A stretch of 64,000 nucleotides of DNA from Ephemerocybe angulata (GCA_013368325.1 JAACJK010000169.1:372001-436000), one strand, 5' to 3'. Shown: positions 11,689-24,878, counted from the first letter of the stretch. Notes: generated from the letters alone by a model not told the origin. Numbers and translations are program-made.

Positions 11689-12365
11689 TTAGACCTGTGG
11701 GTAACACAAATGTCAGCAGCCTCTCAAATAATCCTGAAAAAGTGCGTACCATCCATCCATTATCAAAATTAGGGTGAAGGCATTTCTTGAAGGAGAAATA
11801 AGCAGCAGACGCGTCAAACTCTCCTTCACACTCTTTCACATATGCGCGAAATGCCTCAAGCTTCGCTATGTCTTGCTCCGTCACAGTCTTGATTCTTGCA
11901 GCATTGGGGTGACCGTCCACGATTTGTGCATCACTGCGGTATTCAATACCACGGATGGGAAAGAAGACGGCCGTGATGTCGCTGTCCTCATCGTCTATAA
12001 TAACATTGCGAGCTTAAAGGGGTAAGGATGCAAGTCAGTTCATAAAGATCGAAGGTTGGTGTAAAGCACAACTCACTTCGCAAAACGGGTGGCGTAAAGG
12101 CCGACCGACCCCTTATGGCTCGAGAGCGCCAAGAATCGTAGGCCATGATGTAGTCGTCAAGGCTTGCTCCGCTCTGCTTGGCTCTAGGTAGAGTTCGCAT
12201 GAACCGCTCAAAGCTGTCGGGAGATAACTCCCAACCGCTGTACCAGAGGTACTTGCTCGAGGGCCGTTTGGACTTGGCTTCTGGCTGCTTCTGCTTCGGT
12301 TTAGGTTTGGTCATTGATGACCCCGCCTTCGACGTGGATTGTGTAGTGTTGGTTGACTCTGACAT
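11689..12365 (-). CDS. hypothetical protein, lysine-rich N-terminus
   Basis: Unrecognised. Exon 1 starts at 12365 (MSESTNTTQSTSKAG), passes through a Lys/Pro/Gln-rich low-complexity stretch, and continues into a compact part with YLWYSGWELSPDSFERFM. A donor A|GTGAGT near 12080 joins an acceptor TTTAAG near 12015 in phase, giving RNVIIDDEDSDITAVFFPI and later ITKLEAF-like helical sequence up to NFDNGWM. A further intron with a GTACGC donor leads almost at once to a stop at 11689; without it the frame runs to 11555. No signal peptide or membrane span is seen. The N-terminus suggests a nuclear or nucleic-acid-associated protein, but this is inference. Confidence 0.5.
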
Positions 12366-12610
12366 CACAGAAGGAGGGATAAATTGCAGACGAAGTATGA
12401 AGACGGTGAAAGAGAAAGGTGCAAGATCAACGTAGGGGCGCGCGGTTTCGGCTTTATATAGGTGATGGCACACAGGCTTTGTCACCCGGCGCTTGTTGTG
12501 CCACTCATCGCCAAAACGTGGGCAGATTTTTCTTCGGGATTCATGAGACCTTTCCCTCGCTATGGGCCATTAACTACCATTCTGAACGCTTTGCTACGCT
12601 TTGGCAGGGT
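12366..12610. other. upstream region, no gene seen
   Basis: Promoter side of the minus-strand gene that starts at 12365, with a TTATATAGG-like stretch near 12453. Nothing else is recognised. Confidence 0.35.
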
Positions 12611-14536
<1,926 letters not shown>

Positions 14537-15116
14537 CTAACTTCTTCTCTTTCCCTTTTCAGCTCCCGGGAATGGCGGTGGGCCCTTTCGTCGCGCCCCC
14601 AGGTGAAGGATAGAGTCTGTAATCCCGTTCTGATCGATAGTCTGGTCCATGAAGAGCGCCGCTCCCCGAGCATCCGCGTCTAGCGTAAATTCAACGGCTT
14701 CCGGAGGCATTTCTGACTGTAGATGCTGTGCCAAAACCTTGAGTACGGTGTAGGATGGCACTGAGAATGGCCCCCTGGATATGTGCTTGTAGAATAAAAA
14801 CACCCTGACTGTTCGGGGAGGAGTACGCGCTTCGAGGATGCTGTCTTCGTGTTCGTCGAGTGAGCGCTGATACACGTCGACCGCCCCTTCGAGGAACTCG
14901 CGCAAGGAGTGCTGGAAGGGTACAGCGAGGCTCTCCCCACGCGTGCTCAGGGCATCCACTGCAGAGCGAGCGATGAACTCGTCATGATCCTGCGCTAGAG
15001 CGTTAGTGTCCATACACCGTTATCCACAGAATACATACGGCGTATGCATTTGCTAAGAGGCCAAGGGACGATATGAGAAGGGCGAGTAACAGGACTGGCC
15101 CAAAGATAAGCCTCAT
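14537..15116 (-). CDS. secreted ubiquitin-like-fold family, member A
   Basis: Two exons: 15039-15116 (signal peptide, MRLIFGPVLLLALLISSLGL) and 14537-14989, joined in phase 0 across a 49-bp intron with a GTATGT donor and CACTAAC branch site; 176 aa. The mature chain starts DHDEFIARSAVD. A conserved helix-like block follows (VPFQHSLREFLEGAVDVYQRS), then an 80-residue C-terminal part. Its ending, VEFTLDADARG...MDQTI-QNGI-SILHLGAR, runs parallel to the second half of ubiquitin-like folds (strand, loop, I-x-x-x-x-I-x-L). The tail is basic (EKGKRRS). No function is known; it is secreted by prediction. Two TATA-like TTATATA stretches lie upstream, near 15190. It is convergent with the thymidylate synthase fragment at 13869-14285, the same arrangement as member B. 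Confidence 0.75.
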
Positions 15117-16011
15117 TCTTCTATGAGCTGGTGGTTTGTCGATGGAAGAGGGAGTGGATAAGATTTATGGCGACTCGTAGTCATCCTTCTCTTATATACT
15201 ATGCTTCCGGTATCATCATGGAGCGAATCCCGGATTTGGTGATGGATGCAGTTACTAAAATACATGTCCACATGGCGTATCAAGCTGTACCGAGTTGAAT
15301 CCTTAAGTCGGCTGCAGTGTCGCACAGGGGTTTGGATGGCACCCCAGAAACCACCAATCTCTCCAATCCCTTCCTGCAGTCCCACGTGTCGAGCTCCTCC
15401 CTACCAAATACAATGTCTGATTTCTCGATCAGCTTTCGACACCACCGAAGGCAGATGAACGCAACTAAAACTGGGACATCGTGTAAACATGAGGTTCCGG
15501 CACCTCCGGTCACTATGTCTGCTTTGCGTATGTTTTATTGATCTTGAATTTAGAAGCCGCAACGCCAATCGCGGGGTACACATGGATGGACTGATATTTT
15601 TTGGACGCGCCATCCGCCCACATCTACACTTCTTGAGTCTAATTGTAATCATAGCGGTAGATACAACGTATCTTGATACATACAAAAATGATTTTACGAG
15701 CCCAACTTCCGTGTCTGTGCTGAGAGGAATATCTTGGTACGTACGGCGCCCGTCAGGCGCCTGATGCCCCTCCACTTCGGCAGAGTGTCTTCGCCATCCC
15801 ATCATTTCTGACCTCCTTCTTTTCGCGCCATCTTTTAACCATGTTATCATTTTTCGTTAGGTTCCCTGACGTGTTTACTATTCGTATCAGGATGCGAGTC
15901 TATATCGTCCTCCTCACGGCCTCTGCACTGTCATTAGTGTAACATCAGCGGGGATCTGCCGTCAGGATAGTTTTACGGCAGGGGATCTGGCGTCCTGGCG
16001 ACGTACACATA
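15117..16011. repeat. upstream flank of member A, related to 24879-25360
   Basis: No gene. Blocks are shared with the flank beyond inverted-repeat arm 2: a CGCGGGG-TACACAT...GG-CTGAT stretch (near 15570 and 25145), CCTCCTCACGG (15909 and 25291) and GGGGATCTGCC (15950 and 25343). The repeat unit is therefore longer than the inverted-repeat arm. Confidence 0.6.
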
Positions 16012-18980
16012 CAGTCGTGGACAAGCAAAGTCTACAAATGGGGTTTTGAGAGAACGGCTCGTTGAATTTGTTCCAAACTTTGCGGACGAACTCCGATTTG
16101 GAAAAGCGTTCAAAAAACGCATCTCCGAGGTTTTTCCATAGACTTTTGGGGGGTGGACAAGATTTTTGGGCAAAAAAATTCGATATATTTGGCAATTTTC
16201 TGAGCCGTTATCTAGTTCAGCAAAGCCTCGATGCTCATATAAGCGCGCCTTGACACAGATCTATGCCCTTTCTGCTTGCGCACTGCCCACGCCGCCGCCT
16301 CACCCTTCAAGCCCTGCCTATAAGCGGACATAAACCGCCAAGATCGGTTGACGAAACGTCGGATTACTTCCTTCGGGCATGCGTCCAGCCATCGAATAGC
16401 GCATTCCTTAGCCGCGGCGAAGCTGGGCTTGCTTTCCTGTCGGTAGCGGTATTTAGCCCAGCCCCAATACTAATGATAACATATGTTAGTCTATACATAC
16501 ATGTAAATTAGAAAGAATGCACTTACCATCTCAATCGGATTAAGTTCACAGTGAAATTTCGGGAGGAAGATGCACAAGTGACCTCTTTTGGTGATCTCCG
16601 CCTCGAGAATAGAGATTTGATTCACGAAATCGTCCTGCCTGCTCAGAATCCGAGCCATGCAGCAGTCAGTATTCTCGAAAGGGCATACCGGACTGCATTT
16701 GGCCTTTTTGTTCCTCACGTCGAATCCGCGCTCCTCGAGGACCTGCTGAAGGCCCTTTGCGATTCTCTTCGATGGATTCTCCGGGTCAGGCATTGTCATT
16801 GATTGTGGTTTTCCGCGATGGGCAGGGTGTGGATTGGTCATGGGGATGGTTGTGTCGTGCTGAACCCGTTGAGCGCCGCCATTTGATTTGTTCATTTCGA
16901 ACGCCTTGAGCGCATCGTCCGGAAGTGCAGCGTGTGCCGAGGACTGATCGAAAACAAACAAAGCTTGCTTGCCTGGGTGCGCAGCCTCGAAAACAGGGAT
17001 CGCGTCTTCGATGACCTGCCTGATTAGCTGCTTGCAGTCCCACCACGCGTCACCATTGGCCCCTGGAAAGATAACCTTCCTTGCCTGCGAGATAATGGTG
17101 ACACCGTCTTCATCATACACCACTAGCCGCCCATCGACCTCATTGATAAAATCCGAGATATGGATTAGGCGCCCTCGGCCTTTCTTCTGAAGGATCTGTT
17201 CTCCTTTTTTAAGCCTGACACAAATAGAGTCAAATTAGTATTAATATACGATGCAGATGTATTGAAGAAGAATACCATGCTGAGGATTGGTTGTCATTTG
17301 CCTGAAAGCATGTCTCGTCATGAAAGCATGCTATGATTTCCTTCTCTCCATCCTTCAAGGTGGGCTCGCTCCGCTTCAGTACCCCATTAACCATCTCGTA
17401 CTTGGCCATTCGACGCTCGTACTCAGCCATGAGAGGCAGGAACTCCGTCTCCCGGTACATGACCACATCAACACGCTCGTGCCCATCCATGTACACACCC
17501 TTCCGCAATACCGTCCGTGTCCATCCCAGCTTAACCAACCATCTCCGTGCAGTGCGCTCGCACAGCGGCTTTGCTGTTGAGATTCCGAGCGCCGGCAAGA
17601 TCTTCTCGTTGAGCCCGATCTGGAACTTGAGTGGTGTGACCTGACCCGTTGGAATTTCGAGAAGCCATGCTCGCGCCGCACGCCGTACACCCTCATCCTT
17701 CAAAAGCGACTTCGAGTTTCGATAACCACCCCGTGTCTCTGTCGGTAGCTGCTCGTATATTTGGTAATGCCTTGCCAGAGCGCGTAGCCGTCGCGCAAAG
17801 CCTGCTCCTGACCCTCGCAAATCGTCGCACCACTGCAGCGCAACATGCTCGCTCGCCTTCAGCTTCCCGAAGCCTTTGAGGCGTAGATTTGCGAAGCTCT
17901 TCAGCATAATGAGCTGGTTTATCTGCGTCAGCGCCAGTTTACGGTGGCCCTTGACAAGATCTTTCGCGATCTGATCACGAAGTACGTCCCATCCTCGAAT
18001 TTCGACGTTTGCAGTGAGGGTTTCGTGCAGTTCGTCCTCCCAAGGTTCCAATTCCGTTGGGCTTTCTTCGGCGCTGTTATCTTGCTGTGGAGGTGTCGGG
18101 TTGTCTTCAGGTGAGTCGGAGTCGTCGCTTGAGTCAATTCGGTCGTCGTATGCGCGCTTCTGACCGAGTTTTGGACTGGGAGGTTGGTTATTGGACGTTT
18201 CGTCTCCGGACATGCCCTCGTCGTCAAAGCCAAGTGGTGGGGGTGTCATGGACTCCTCACGGATCATTATGTCCAGAAATTCGAGCCGGACAGGGTCTGG
18301 GGACTCCTGACGGACTGAGACATCGCTATTTGGCGCCGGTCGCGTCTCATAGTGTCCTGTGAGCGTCATTTCGTTGTTTTCCTCCAATTTGACATCGTCG
18401 CTGCCTCCCGGCGTTTGTGGCGTTGTGGACGACGGCCCAGGGCTGCTAGAATCGACATCCAGCTGCACAGCAACGTCGAGAGGCGTATCGGCTTGTCTCG
18501 ATGTGGAAACTGTGATTCCATAATCGTCGAGACGCCCCTGCGCCGCAATCGCGTTTCGATGCCGCCGTTGTGTGCGAGCACTCTTGCTTGCAACATCGGG
18601 GCCCACTCCGTAGCGTCCAGAGGGACCCATAGGTCCTCTCGGTCGGTCTATTAATGAATTTGCTGTGAGTAGGAGTTTATTATAAGTGTGATTTTGCTAC
18701 TCACTGAGTTTCTTTCTTAATTCCCTCATCCGTTCTTTCCTCACCCGCTTTTCAACCCAAGGCTTGTCACCAGCACCCAGTGCGTAATCCTTTCCCTCCA
18801 TAGCTGCCAGTACCACACTGTGGTATATTCCCTGCCTTTTCAACTTCTTTCCAGTCCAGATTGCATGCTCCTCCACAATCTTATACTCTGTCTCCTCATC
18901 ACCCGACTCTTCCTCTGCATCTGAGTCACCCCACTTCTTCTTTGCACTATCCACCTCGTTATCTGTTATGTCTTCGTCCT
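16012..18980 (-). mobile_element. DDE DNA transposon (Tc1/mariner-like), truncated at its 5' coding end
   Basis: The element contains an almost complete transposase on the minus strand. Its downstream terminus is probably at TA|CAGTCGTGGACAAGC (16010-16012), which has the TA target and CAGT-type start expected of Tc1/mariner elements. No matching inverted copy of this terminus is seen at the other end. There the element stops exactly at the inverted-repeat arm (18980/18981), so the 5' end seems lost. Confidence 0.65.
16212..18980 (-). CDS. DDE transposase, N-terminus missing
   Basis: Exons in transcript order: up to 18980 (start lost) to about 18707 (an acidic and lysine-rich region ending RMRELRKKL); about 18653 to 17276, which contains the ORF starting MGPSGRYG; about 17218 to 16528; and about 16469 to 16212. 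Phases agree at all three introns. The catalytic triad is visible: D in CFHDETCF, D in FVFDQSSAH, E in FHCELNPIE. The last exon begins YWGWAKYRYR, the usual W-rich segment after the glutamate, and ends with a stop at 16212. A cysteine pair region (KCSPVCPFENTDCC) lies between the second D and the E, as in the common agaricomycete transposase of this type. The product would be nuclear. Without the N-terminus and right terminus it is probably inactive. Confidence 0.8.
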
Positions 18981-19005
18981 TACGGATACTAACGCTCTGG
19001 CGCAG

Positions 19006-19704
19006 GATCATGACGAGTTGATCGCTCGCTCTGCTGTGGACGGCCTGAGCATGCGTGGGGAGAGCCTCGCTGTTCCCTTCGAGCACTCCTTGCGCGAATT
19101 CCTCGAAGGGGCGGCGGACATGTACCAGCGCTCACTCGACGAGTTGGAAGCGCGTGCCCCGAAGCCAGGAGAAGTCCTCGTGCATATTAGTATCGCGGGC
19201 AGACCGGATAACCTTACACCTCGCCTACCTCCCCCATTCTATGTGAAACCCACCGTACTGCTCAAAAATGTGGCCGTGCGTCTCAGTGCAATAATCCCTC
19301 CGGCAGAGGTGGAATTTACGATGCTGGGTCGGCCAGGGCCGCTCATCATGGACCGGAGCATCGCTGGGAACGGTATTACAAGTGCTGAAATTCACCTGAC
19401 CGCGCGACAGGCAACAGGGGGTGTTCTGCCCGCGCCCCGAACAGTCACCGTGCACATTAAGGTCGAGGGCAAATCCGAGTCTTACGGGATATTCGAAGTG
19501 CAATCCAACATCGTACCGCTCAAGAATTTGTCAGGGAATTTACCCATACCTTCGGAAGACGTGGAATTTACGATCCCAGGCGAACATGGTGTGCCAAGGT
19601 CGCTCGTCATGGCCAAGACCATCGATGAAAATCGTATTAAAGGTGTTGAAGTTTACCTGACGGCGCGACGAAAGGGAGCTGAGAAGGGGAAGGGAAGGAG
19701 TTAG
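19006..19704 (+). pseudogene. secreted ubiquitin-like-fold family, member B copy lacking its signal peptide exon
   Basis: Exon 2 is identical in protein sequence to that of member B (24053-24751) and keeps the intron branch site and acceptor (ACTAAC...GCGCAG). The inverted repeat ends inside the intron at 18981, so the signal peptide exon is missing and transposon sequence lies upstream. As it stands it cannot make a secreted protein. The frame has stayed open over 232 codons, which suggests the event is recent. Confidence 0.85.
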
Positions 19705-19956
19705 ACCGTAGTGGGTGAAGGGAACGCGCTAAAACACAAGAGGTCCACGCGCCGATCAGGTCACCGTCTCGGTTGGGGAGCTAGAGCTCCTATCGGTATC
19801 CCAGGGGCGTTCCGTACGCGTCGCGTTTGCAGGATGATCTATATGTCTTTGTAACTTGCTCACATGTAGCCACTCTGCCTTGTCCCGGTTTCCCCACAAT
19901 TGTGCATAAAATCCATTCTATCTTCCTGCCCTATTTACGACGAGCTATGGGAGGTA

Positions 19957-20252
19957 TCACCTCTCCCTGATCTTCTTAATACACTCCTCGAGCTTATCAA
20001 CGCGCTGCCCAGTTTAATTCGCATCCGCATCCATATACTTCCCCTCATAATGCTTCCACTGGAGCCCATCGACGATGCCGCGGAGGAACGTGCGTTTGGT
20101 GGTGAGGAGGGGGTGAAGCGGAGGGAGGGCGGGGCGAAGAGGGCGAGCGTGCCCGTGCCCGTGCGGTCCGGGCGCGCTTCGCCTGTGTCGAGGACGCGCC
20201 GGATGAGGGCGAGGTATTGGTGCTCTTCGTGTTGGACGGCGGTCACAGTCAT
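19957..20252 (-). pseudogene. 5' fragment of thymidylate synthase gene, copy 2 (arm 1)
   Basis: The ATG is at 20252 and the frame begins [20 protein letters not shown], then [11 protein letters not shown]. Two internal deletions follow: one between the LRF codons and the LTTKRTF codons, the other joining the GIV codons to the region of FQWRHF. The rest is out of frame. Upstream, 20253-20333 matches the parent promoter region. Confidence 0.9.
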
Positions 20253-20333
20253 CGTGGTTGAAGAGAGGAACGCGTCGAGCTGTGTGTGACGGGAGGCGCG
20301 TTAGGTCACGGCACGGGGTGTCACGCTTTGGGA

Positions 20334-21689
20334 CTCCGCTTGAACGATGGGCGCCGCTTCGCCGGCTTTCACGGTCCTTCACCTCGACTCACCAGGTTGC
20401 TGCGTTGGCATCCTCGAGCGCCTCTCCTCTGGCGAATTGACTGCACCCCCTATGCTTGTGTTCTCCCCTGGCGCTTTCCTCGACAATCTTGTGCTTTGTC
20501 GCCCCCGTCTCATTCCTTCGACGCCTCGCCGACCATCCTCCTCGATCGACCGCGCCAGGCAAGATGGAATTCGCTACTCCGAGACGATCTCTGTGCCCTC
20601 CTCGCCCGATTGGGTTGCTATCGAGAGGAGGAGGATTTGCGTGTTGACGCGTTGATGGATACGGTTCCCAATACTCCCCTTGCATCTCACCCGGTGGCCT
20701 CTCCTCGTTCGCTCTTCGCTATCGCTCATTCCTTGAGAGCTTCCTCTCCATGGCATTCTCCTGACCCGTGTCTTACGGGGTGGACCTGCTCACCCCGGCG
20801 CCTTAAATGCATCGCGGCGTGCCGGAGACTCGTCTCTGAGGCGATTCACCTTCATATGTGACATGCAATCTATCGTTCCTCCTTCCTCGTCGTTGGTTGA
20901 TCTAGAGCTCATCTGGTGCATCTATTCTCCCACTACACGGATCTCACGTACCAGATTCCACCAAGGCTGGTGGTGGTAGACCAGTAGTAGAACTTGACTG
21001 TCCGCACGCCTGCGACGAGTGCGGTACACCATTCATCGTCTTTGCCGACCCGTCCCGCCCGACCAACGGTACCAGAACATCTCCATGTGTCCGCCGTTTC
21101 TCGCTGCTCTCGTCAACTTGGCATCGCCCCTCGAAGCATTGGGCAATGTAGCTACCCCGTGAGGGCTCCTACGGGCTTTCATTGGGATGCGGACTTCTGA
21201 CGTTGGCGGTCATCCATGCTGTTGCGCCTGACAATCCCCTCCTCCCTCCTCCACAACCTCGACGCACCCTCCAGCCGCCAGCGAGATTCGGGAGCCCATG
21301 CAGTGGAACATCCTGGCGGCTCGAGAGTGTGGCTCTGAAGGACGTCGGTCGTGTGCGATGTCGTCGACGTTGGCGCGTTTTCGCTGGGATACACAAGTCC
21401 TGGGGTTGGGCTTCGTAGGGCTTCGCCGAATCCCAGTTCGGCCGACGTTTGGATCTGCGAGGCGAATAAGTAAGTAGCTGGTTCGGATGCCACTTCGGAC
21501 TGAGACGAAGCTGCTACTGATTGATTTGAAGTCGAGTGCACGAGGGTCATAGAAGGCCGTACTCCACTGCCAGCCGAGCTGAAATGTACGGCGGTGGATG
21601 TCGAAGCTTCGGGTTCAATCCGGCGAGACTCAGGCTTGCGCTTTGGAGGCGGGGTCTCCCCTTCCTCCAGCGCTTCGTCGTCCTCGTAC
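20334..21689. repeat. non-coding part of arm 1
   Basis: 1.35 kb with no supportable gene. Part of it (from about 20807) is homologous to 57463-58000. The frames here (up to 191 codons) have no recognisable features, and their mirror frames in arm 2 are simply the same sequence. Confidence 0.6.
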
Positions 21690-22067
21690 CACCATCGCCC
21701 CTAATTCATTTCCCCAATACACTGTGAAAGTTCTGATCGAACCGCGTCCTCGTCGAATTCACTGTCGGAGGACGATTCAGACCTTGTGCTCGTCGATGTC
21801 AGATCACTGAGCGGCCAGCCCTTTCGCTGAGCCGGACCTTTAGGATAAAATGCAATTGGGATACTTAAAATGTGAACAACATTTGAGTCTCCTGAAAGGG
21901 GACGGAAGCACTTCCCTAAAAATGCATATCAGCCATGCGCAAGATCAGAAGGTTGCTGCACGGGGTAAGCAATTAAATCGTCTATCTAAGTATAAGCAGC
22001 TATAAGCAGCTATAAGCGCCCAAGTGATCGACAAGCCCGAGATCGGGATCTACGTATACATATGTAT
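21690..22067. repeat. inverted repeat loop
   Basis: 378 bp of unique sequence between the arms. Its left part (21700-21830) continues the homology to 58340-58490, so it belongs with arm 1. Its right part contains GGGCGCTTAT on the minus strand (22012-22021) and a short tandem TATAAGCAGC repeat (21991-22010). Confidence 0.8.
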
Positions 22068-24776
22068 GTACGAGGACGACGAAGCGCTGGAGGAAGGGGA
22101 GACCCCGCCTCCAAAGCACAAGCCTGAGTCTCGCCGGATTGAACCCGAAGCTTCGACATCCACCGCCGTACATTTCAGCTCGGCTGGCAGTGGAGTACGG
22201 CCTTCTATGACCCTCGTGCACTCGACTTCAAATCAATCAGTAGCAGCTTCGTCTCAGTCCGAAGTGGCATCCGAACCAGCTACTTACTTATTCGCCTCGC
22301 AGATCCAAACGTCGGCCGAACTGGGATTCGGCGAAGCCCTACGAAGCCCAACCCCAGGACTTGTGTATCCCAGCGAAAACGCGCCAACGTCGACGACATC
22401 GCACACGACCGACGTCCTTCAGAGCCACACTCTCGAGCCGCCAGGATGTTCCACTGCATGGGCTCCCGAATCTCGCTGGCGGCTGGAGGGTGCGTCGAGG
22501 TTGTGGAGGAGGGAGGAGGGGATTGTCAGGCGCAACAGCATGGATGACCGCCAACGTCAGAAGTCCGCATCCCAATGAAAGCCCGTAGGAGCCCTCACGG
22601 GGTAGCTACATTGCCCAATGCTTCGAGGGGCGATGCCAAGTTGACGAGAGCAGCGAGAAACGGCGGACACATGGAGATGTTCTGGTACCGTTGGTCGGGC
22701 GGGACGGGTCGGCAAAGACGATGAATGGTGTACCGCACTCGTCGCAGGCGTGCGGACAGTCAAGTTCTACTACTGGTCTACCACCACCAGCCTTGGTGGA
22801 ATCTGGTACGTGAGATCCGTGTAGTGGGAGAATAGATGCACCAGATGAGCTCTAGATCAACCAACGACGAGGAAGGAGGAACGATAGATTGCATGTCACA
22901 TATGAAGGTGAATCGCCTCAGAGACGAGTCTCCGGCACGCCGCGATGCATTTAAGGCGCCGGGGTGAGCAGGTCCACCCCGTAAGACACGGGTCAGGAGA
23001 ATGCCATGGAGAGGAAGCTCTCAAGGAATGAGCGATAGCGAAGAGCGAACGAGGAGAGGCCACCGGGTGAGATGCAAGGGGAGTATTGGGAACCGTATCC
23101 GTCAACGCGTCAACACGCAAATCCTCCTCCTCTCGATAGCAACCCAATCGGGCGAGGAGGGCACAGAGATCGTCTCGGAGTAGCGAATTCCATCTTGCCT
23201 GGCGCGGTCGATCGAGGAGGATGGTCGGCGAGGCGTCGAAGGAATGAGACGGGGGCGACAAAGCACAAGATTGTCGAGGAAAGCGCCAGGGGAGAACACA
23301 AGCATAGGGGGTGCAGTCAATTCGCCAGAGGAGAGGCGCTCGAGGATGCCAACGCAGCAACCTGGTGAGTCGAGGTGAAGGACCGTGAAAGCCGGCGAAG
23401 CGGCGCCCATCGTTCAAGCGGAGTCCCAAAGCGTGACACCCCGTGCCGTGACCTAACGCGCCTCCCGTCACACACAGCTCGACGCGTTCCTCTCTTCAAC
23501 CACGATGACTGTGACCGCCGTCCAACACGAAGAGCACCAATACCTCGCCCTCATCCGGCGCGTCCTCGACACAGGCGAAGCGCGCCCGGACCGCACGGGC
23601 ACGGGCACGCTCGCCCTCTTCGCCCCGCCCTCCCTCCGCTTCACCCCCTCCTCACCACCAAACGCACGTTCCTCCGCGGCATCGTCGATGGGCTCCAGTG
23701 GAAGCATTATGAGGGGAAGTATATGGATGCGGATGCGAATTAAACTGGGCAGCGCGTTGATAAGCTCGAGGAGTGTATTAAGAAGATCAGGGAGAGGTGA
23801 TACCTCCCATAGCTCGTCGTAAATAGGGCAGGAAGATAGAATGGATTTTATGCACAATTGTGGGGAAACCGGGACAAGGCAGAGTGGCTACATGTGAGCA
23901 AGTTACAAAGACATATAGATCATCCTGCAAACGCGACGCGTACGGAACGCCCCTGGGATACCGATAGGAGCTCTAGCTCCCCAACCGAGACGGTGACCTG
24001 ATCGGCGCGTGGACCTCTTGTGTTTTAGCGCGTTCCCTTCACCCACTACGGTCTAACTCCTTCCCTTCCCCTTCTCAGCTCCCTTTCGTCGCGCCGTCAG
24101 GTAAACTTCAACACCTTTAATACGATTTTCATCGATGGTCTTGGCCATGACGAGCGACCTTGGCACACCATGTTCGCCTGGGATCGTAAATTCCACGTCT
24201 TCCGAAGGTATGGGTAAATTCCCTGACAAATTCTTGAGCGGTACGATGTTGGATTGCACTTCGAATATCCCGTAAGACTCGGATTTGCCCTCGACCTTAA
24301 TGTGCACGGTGACTGTTCGGGGCGCGGGCAGAACACCCCCTGTTGCCTGTCGCGCGGTCAGGTGAATTTCAGCACTTGTAATACCGTTCCCAGCGATGCT
24401 CCGGTCCATGATGAGCGGCCCTGGCCGACCCAGCATCGTAAATTCCACCTCTGCCGGAGGGATTATTGCACTGAGACGCACGGCCACATTTTTGAGCAGT
24501 ACGGTGGGTTTCACATAGAATGGGGGAGGTAGGCGAGGTGTAAGGTTATCCGGTCTGCCCGCGATACTAATATGCACGAGGACTTCTCCTGGCTTCGGGG
24601 CACGCGCTTCCAACTCGTCGAGTGAGCGCTGGTACATGTCCGCCGCCCCTTCGAGGAATTCGCGCAAGGAGTGCTCGAAGGGAACAGCGAGGCTCTCCCC
24701 ACGCATGCTCAGGCCGTCCACAGCAGAGCGAGCGATCAACTCGTCATGATCCTGCGCCAGAGCGTTAGTATCCGTA
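22068..24776 (-). repeat. large inverted repeat, arm 2
   Basis: Reverse-complement partner of 18981-21689. It carries the complete family gene member B, because the signal peptide exon lies just outside the arm at 24801-24878, and a thymidylate synthase 5' fragment on the plus strand. Confidence 0.97.
23505..23800 (+). pseudogene. 5' fragment of thymidylate synthase gene, copy 3 (arm 2)
   Basis: Mirror of the arm 1 fragment, with the same two deletions, ATG and upstream promoter-like block (23424-23504). Not functional: the active-site region is absent and the frame is broken after about 45 codons. Confidence 0.9.
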
Positions 24777-24878
24777 CACCGTTATCCACGGAATACGCAC
24801 GACGTATGCATTTGCTAAGAGGCCAAGGGATGATATGAGAAGGACGAGGGACAAGACTGGTCCCAAGATATGCCTCAT
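24053..24878 (-). CDS. secreted ubiquitin-like-fold family, member B (two C-terminal domains)
   Basis: Exon 1 is 24801-24878 (signal peptide MRHILGPVLSLVLLISSL) and exon 2 is 24053-24751. The 49-bp intron has a GTGCGT donor and an ACTAAC branch site; 258 aa. The mature chain starts DHDELIARSAVDG, then VPFEHSLREFLEGAADMYQRSLDELEAR. Two similar domains of about 75-80 residues follow in tandem. The first runs from VLVHISIAGR to EIHLTAR and the second from TVTVHIKVEG to VEVYLTARRK. Both contain VEFT, then MD or MAK with [ST]I, then N-x-I and a closing L-T-A-R strand, as expected of a duplicated beta-grasp fold. Function unknown. A TATATAG stretch near 24950 may be the TATA box. The coding frame lies almost entirely within arm 2. 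Confidence 0.75.

Larger units (their letters stand above)
18981..21689 (+). repeat. large inverted repeat, arm 1
   Basis: Every position x in this arm pairs with 43757-x in arm 2 (22068-24776). Two substitutions were found by eye: 20656 versus 23101, and 21639 versus 22118. Matched ORFs in both arms have identical lengths. It contains a headless secreted-family gene, a thymidylate synthase 5' fragment on the minus strand, and about 1.3 kb of non-coding repeat. Confidence 0.97.

Noticed and set aside
18697..19086. 129-codon frame crossing the inverted-repeat junction
   Set aside because: Its first part is antisense to the secreted family exon. Only the part up to 18980 is genuine transposase sequence, so no real fusion gene is claimed.
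20286..20861. 191-codon frame in arm 1 and its mirror in arm 2
   Set aside because: No domain, no splice signals, and it overlaps the promoter block of the thymidylate synthase fragment; it is open only by chance in GC-rich repeat DNA.
18981..24776. The inverted repeat as a DNA transposon with long terminal inverted repeats
   Set aside because: No transposase in the loop, no target duplication at the outer ends, and the outer ends fall inside a gene intron; a fold-back rearrangement fits better.
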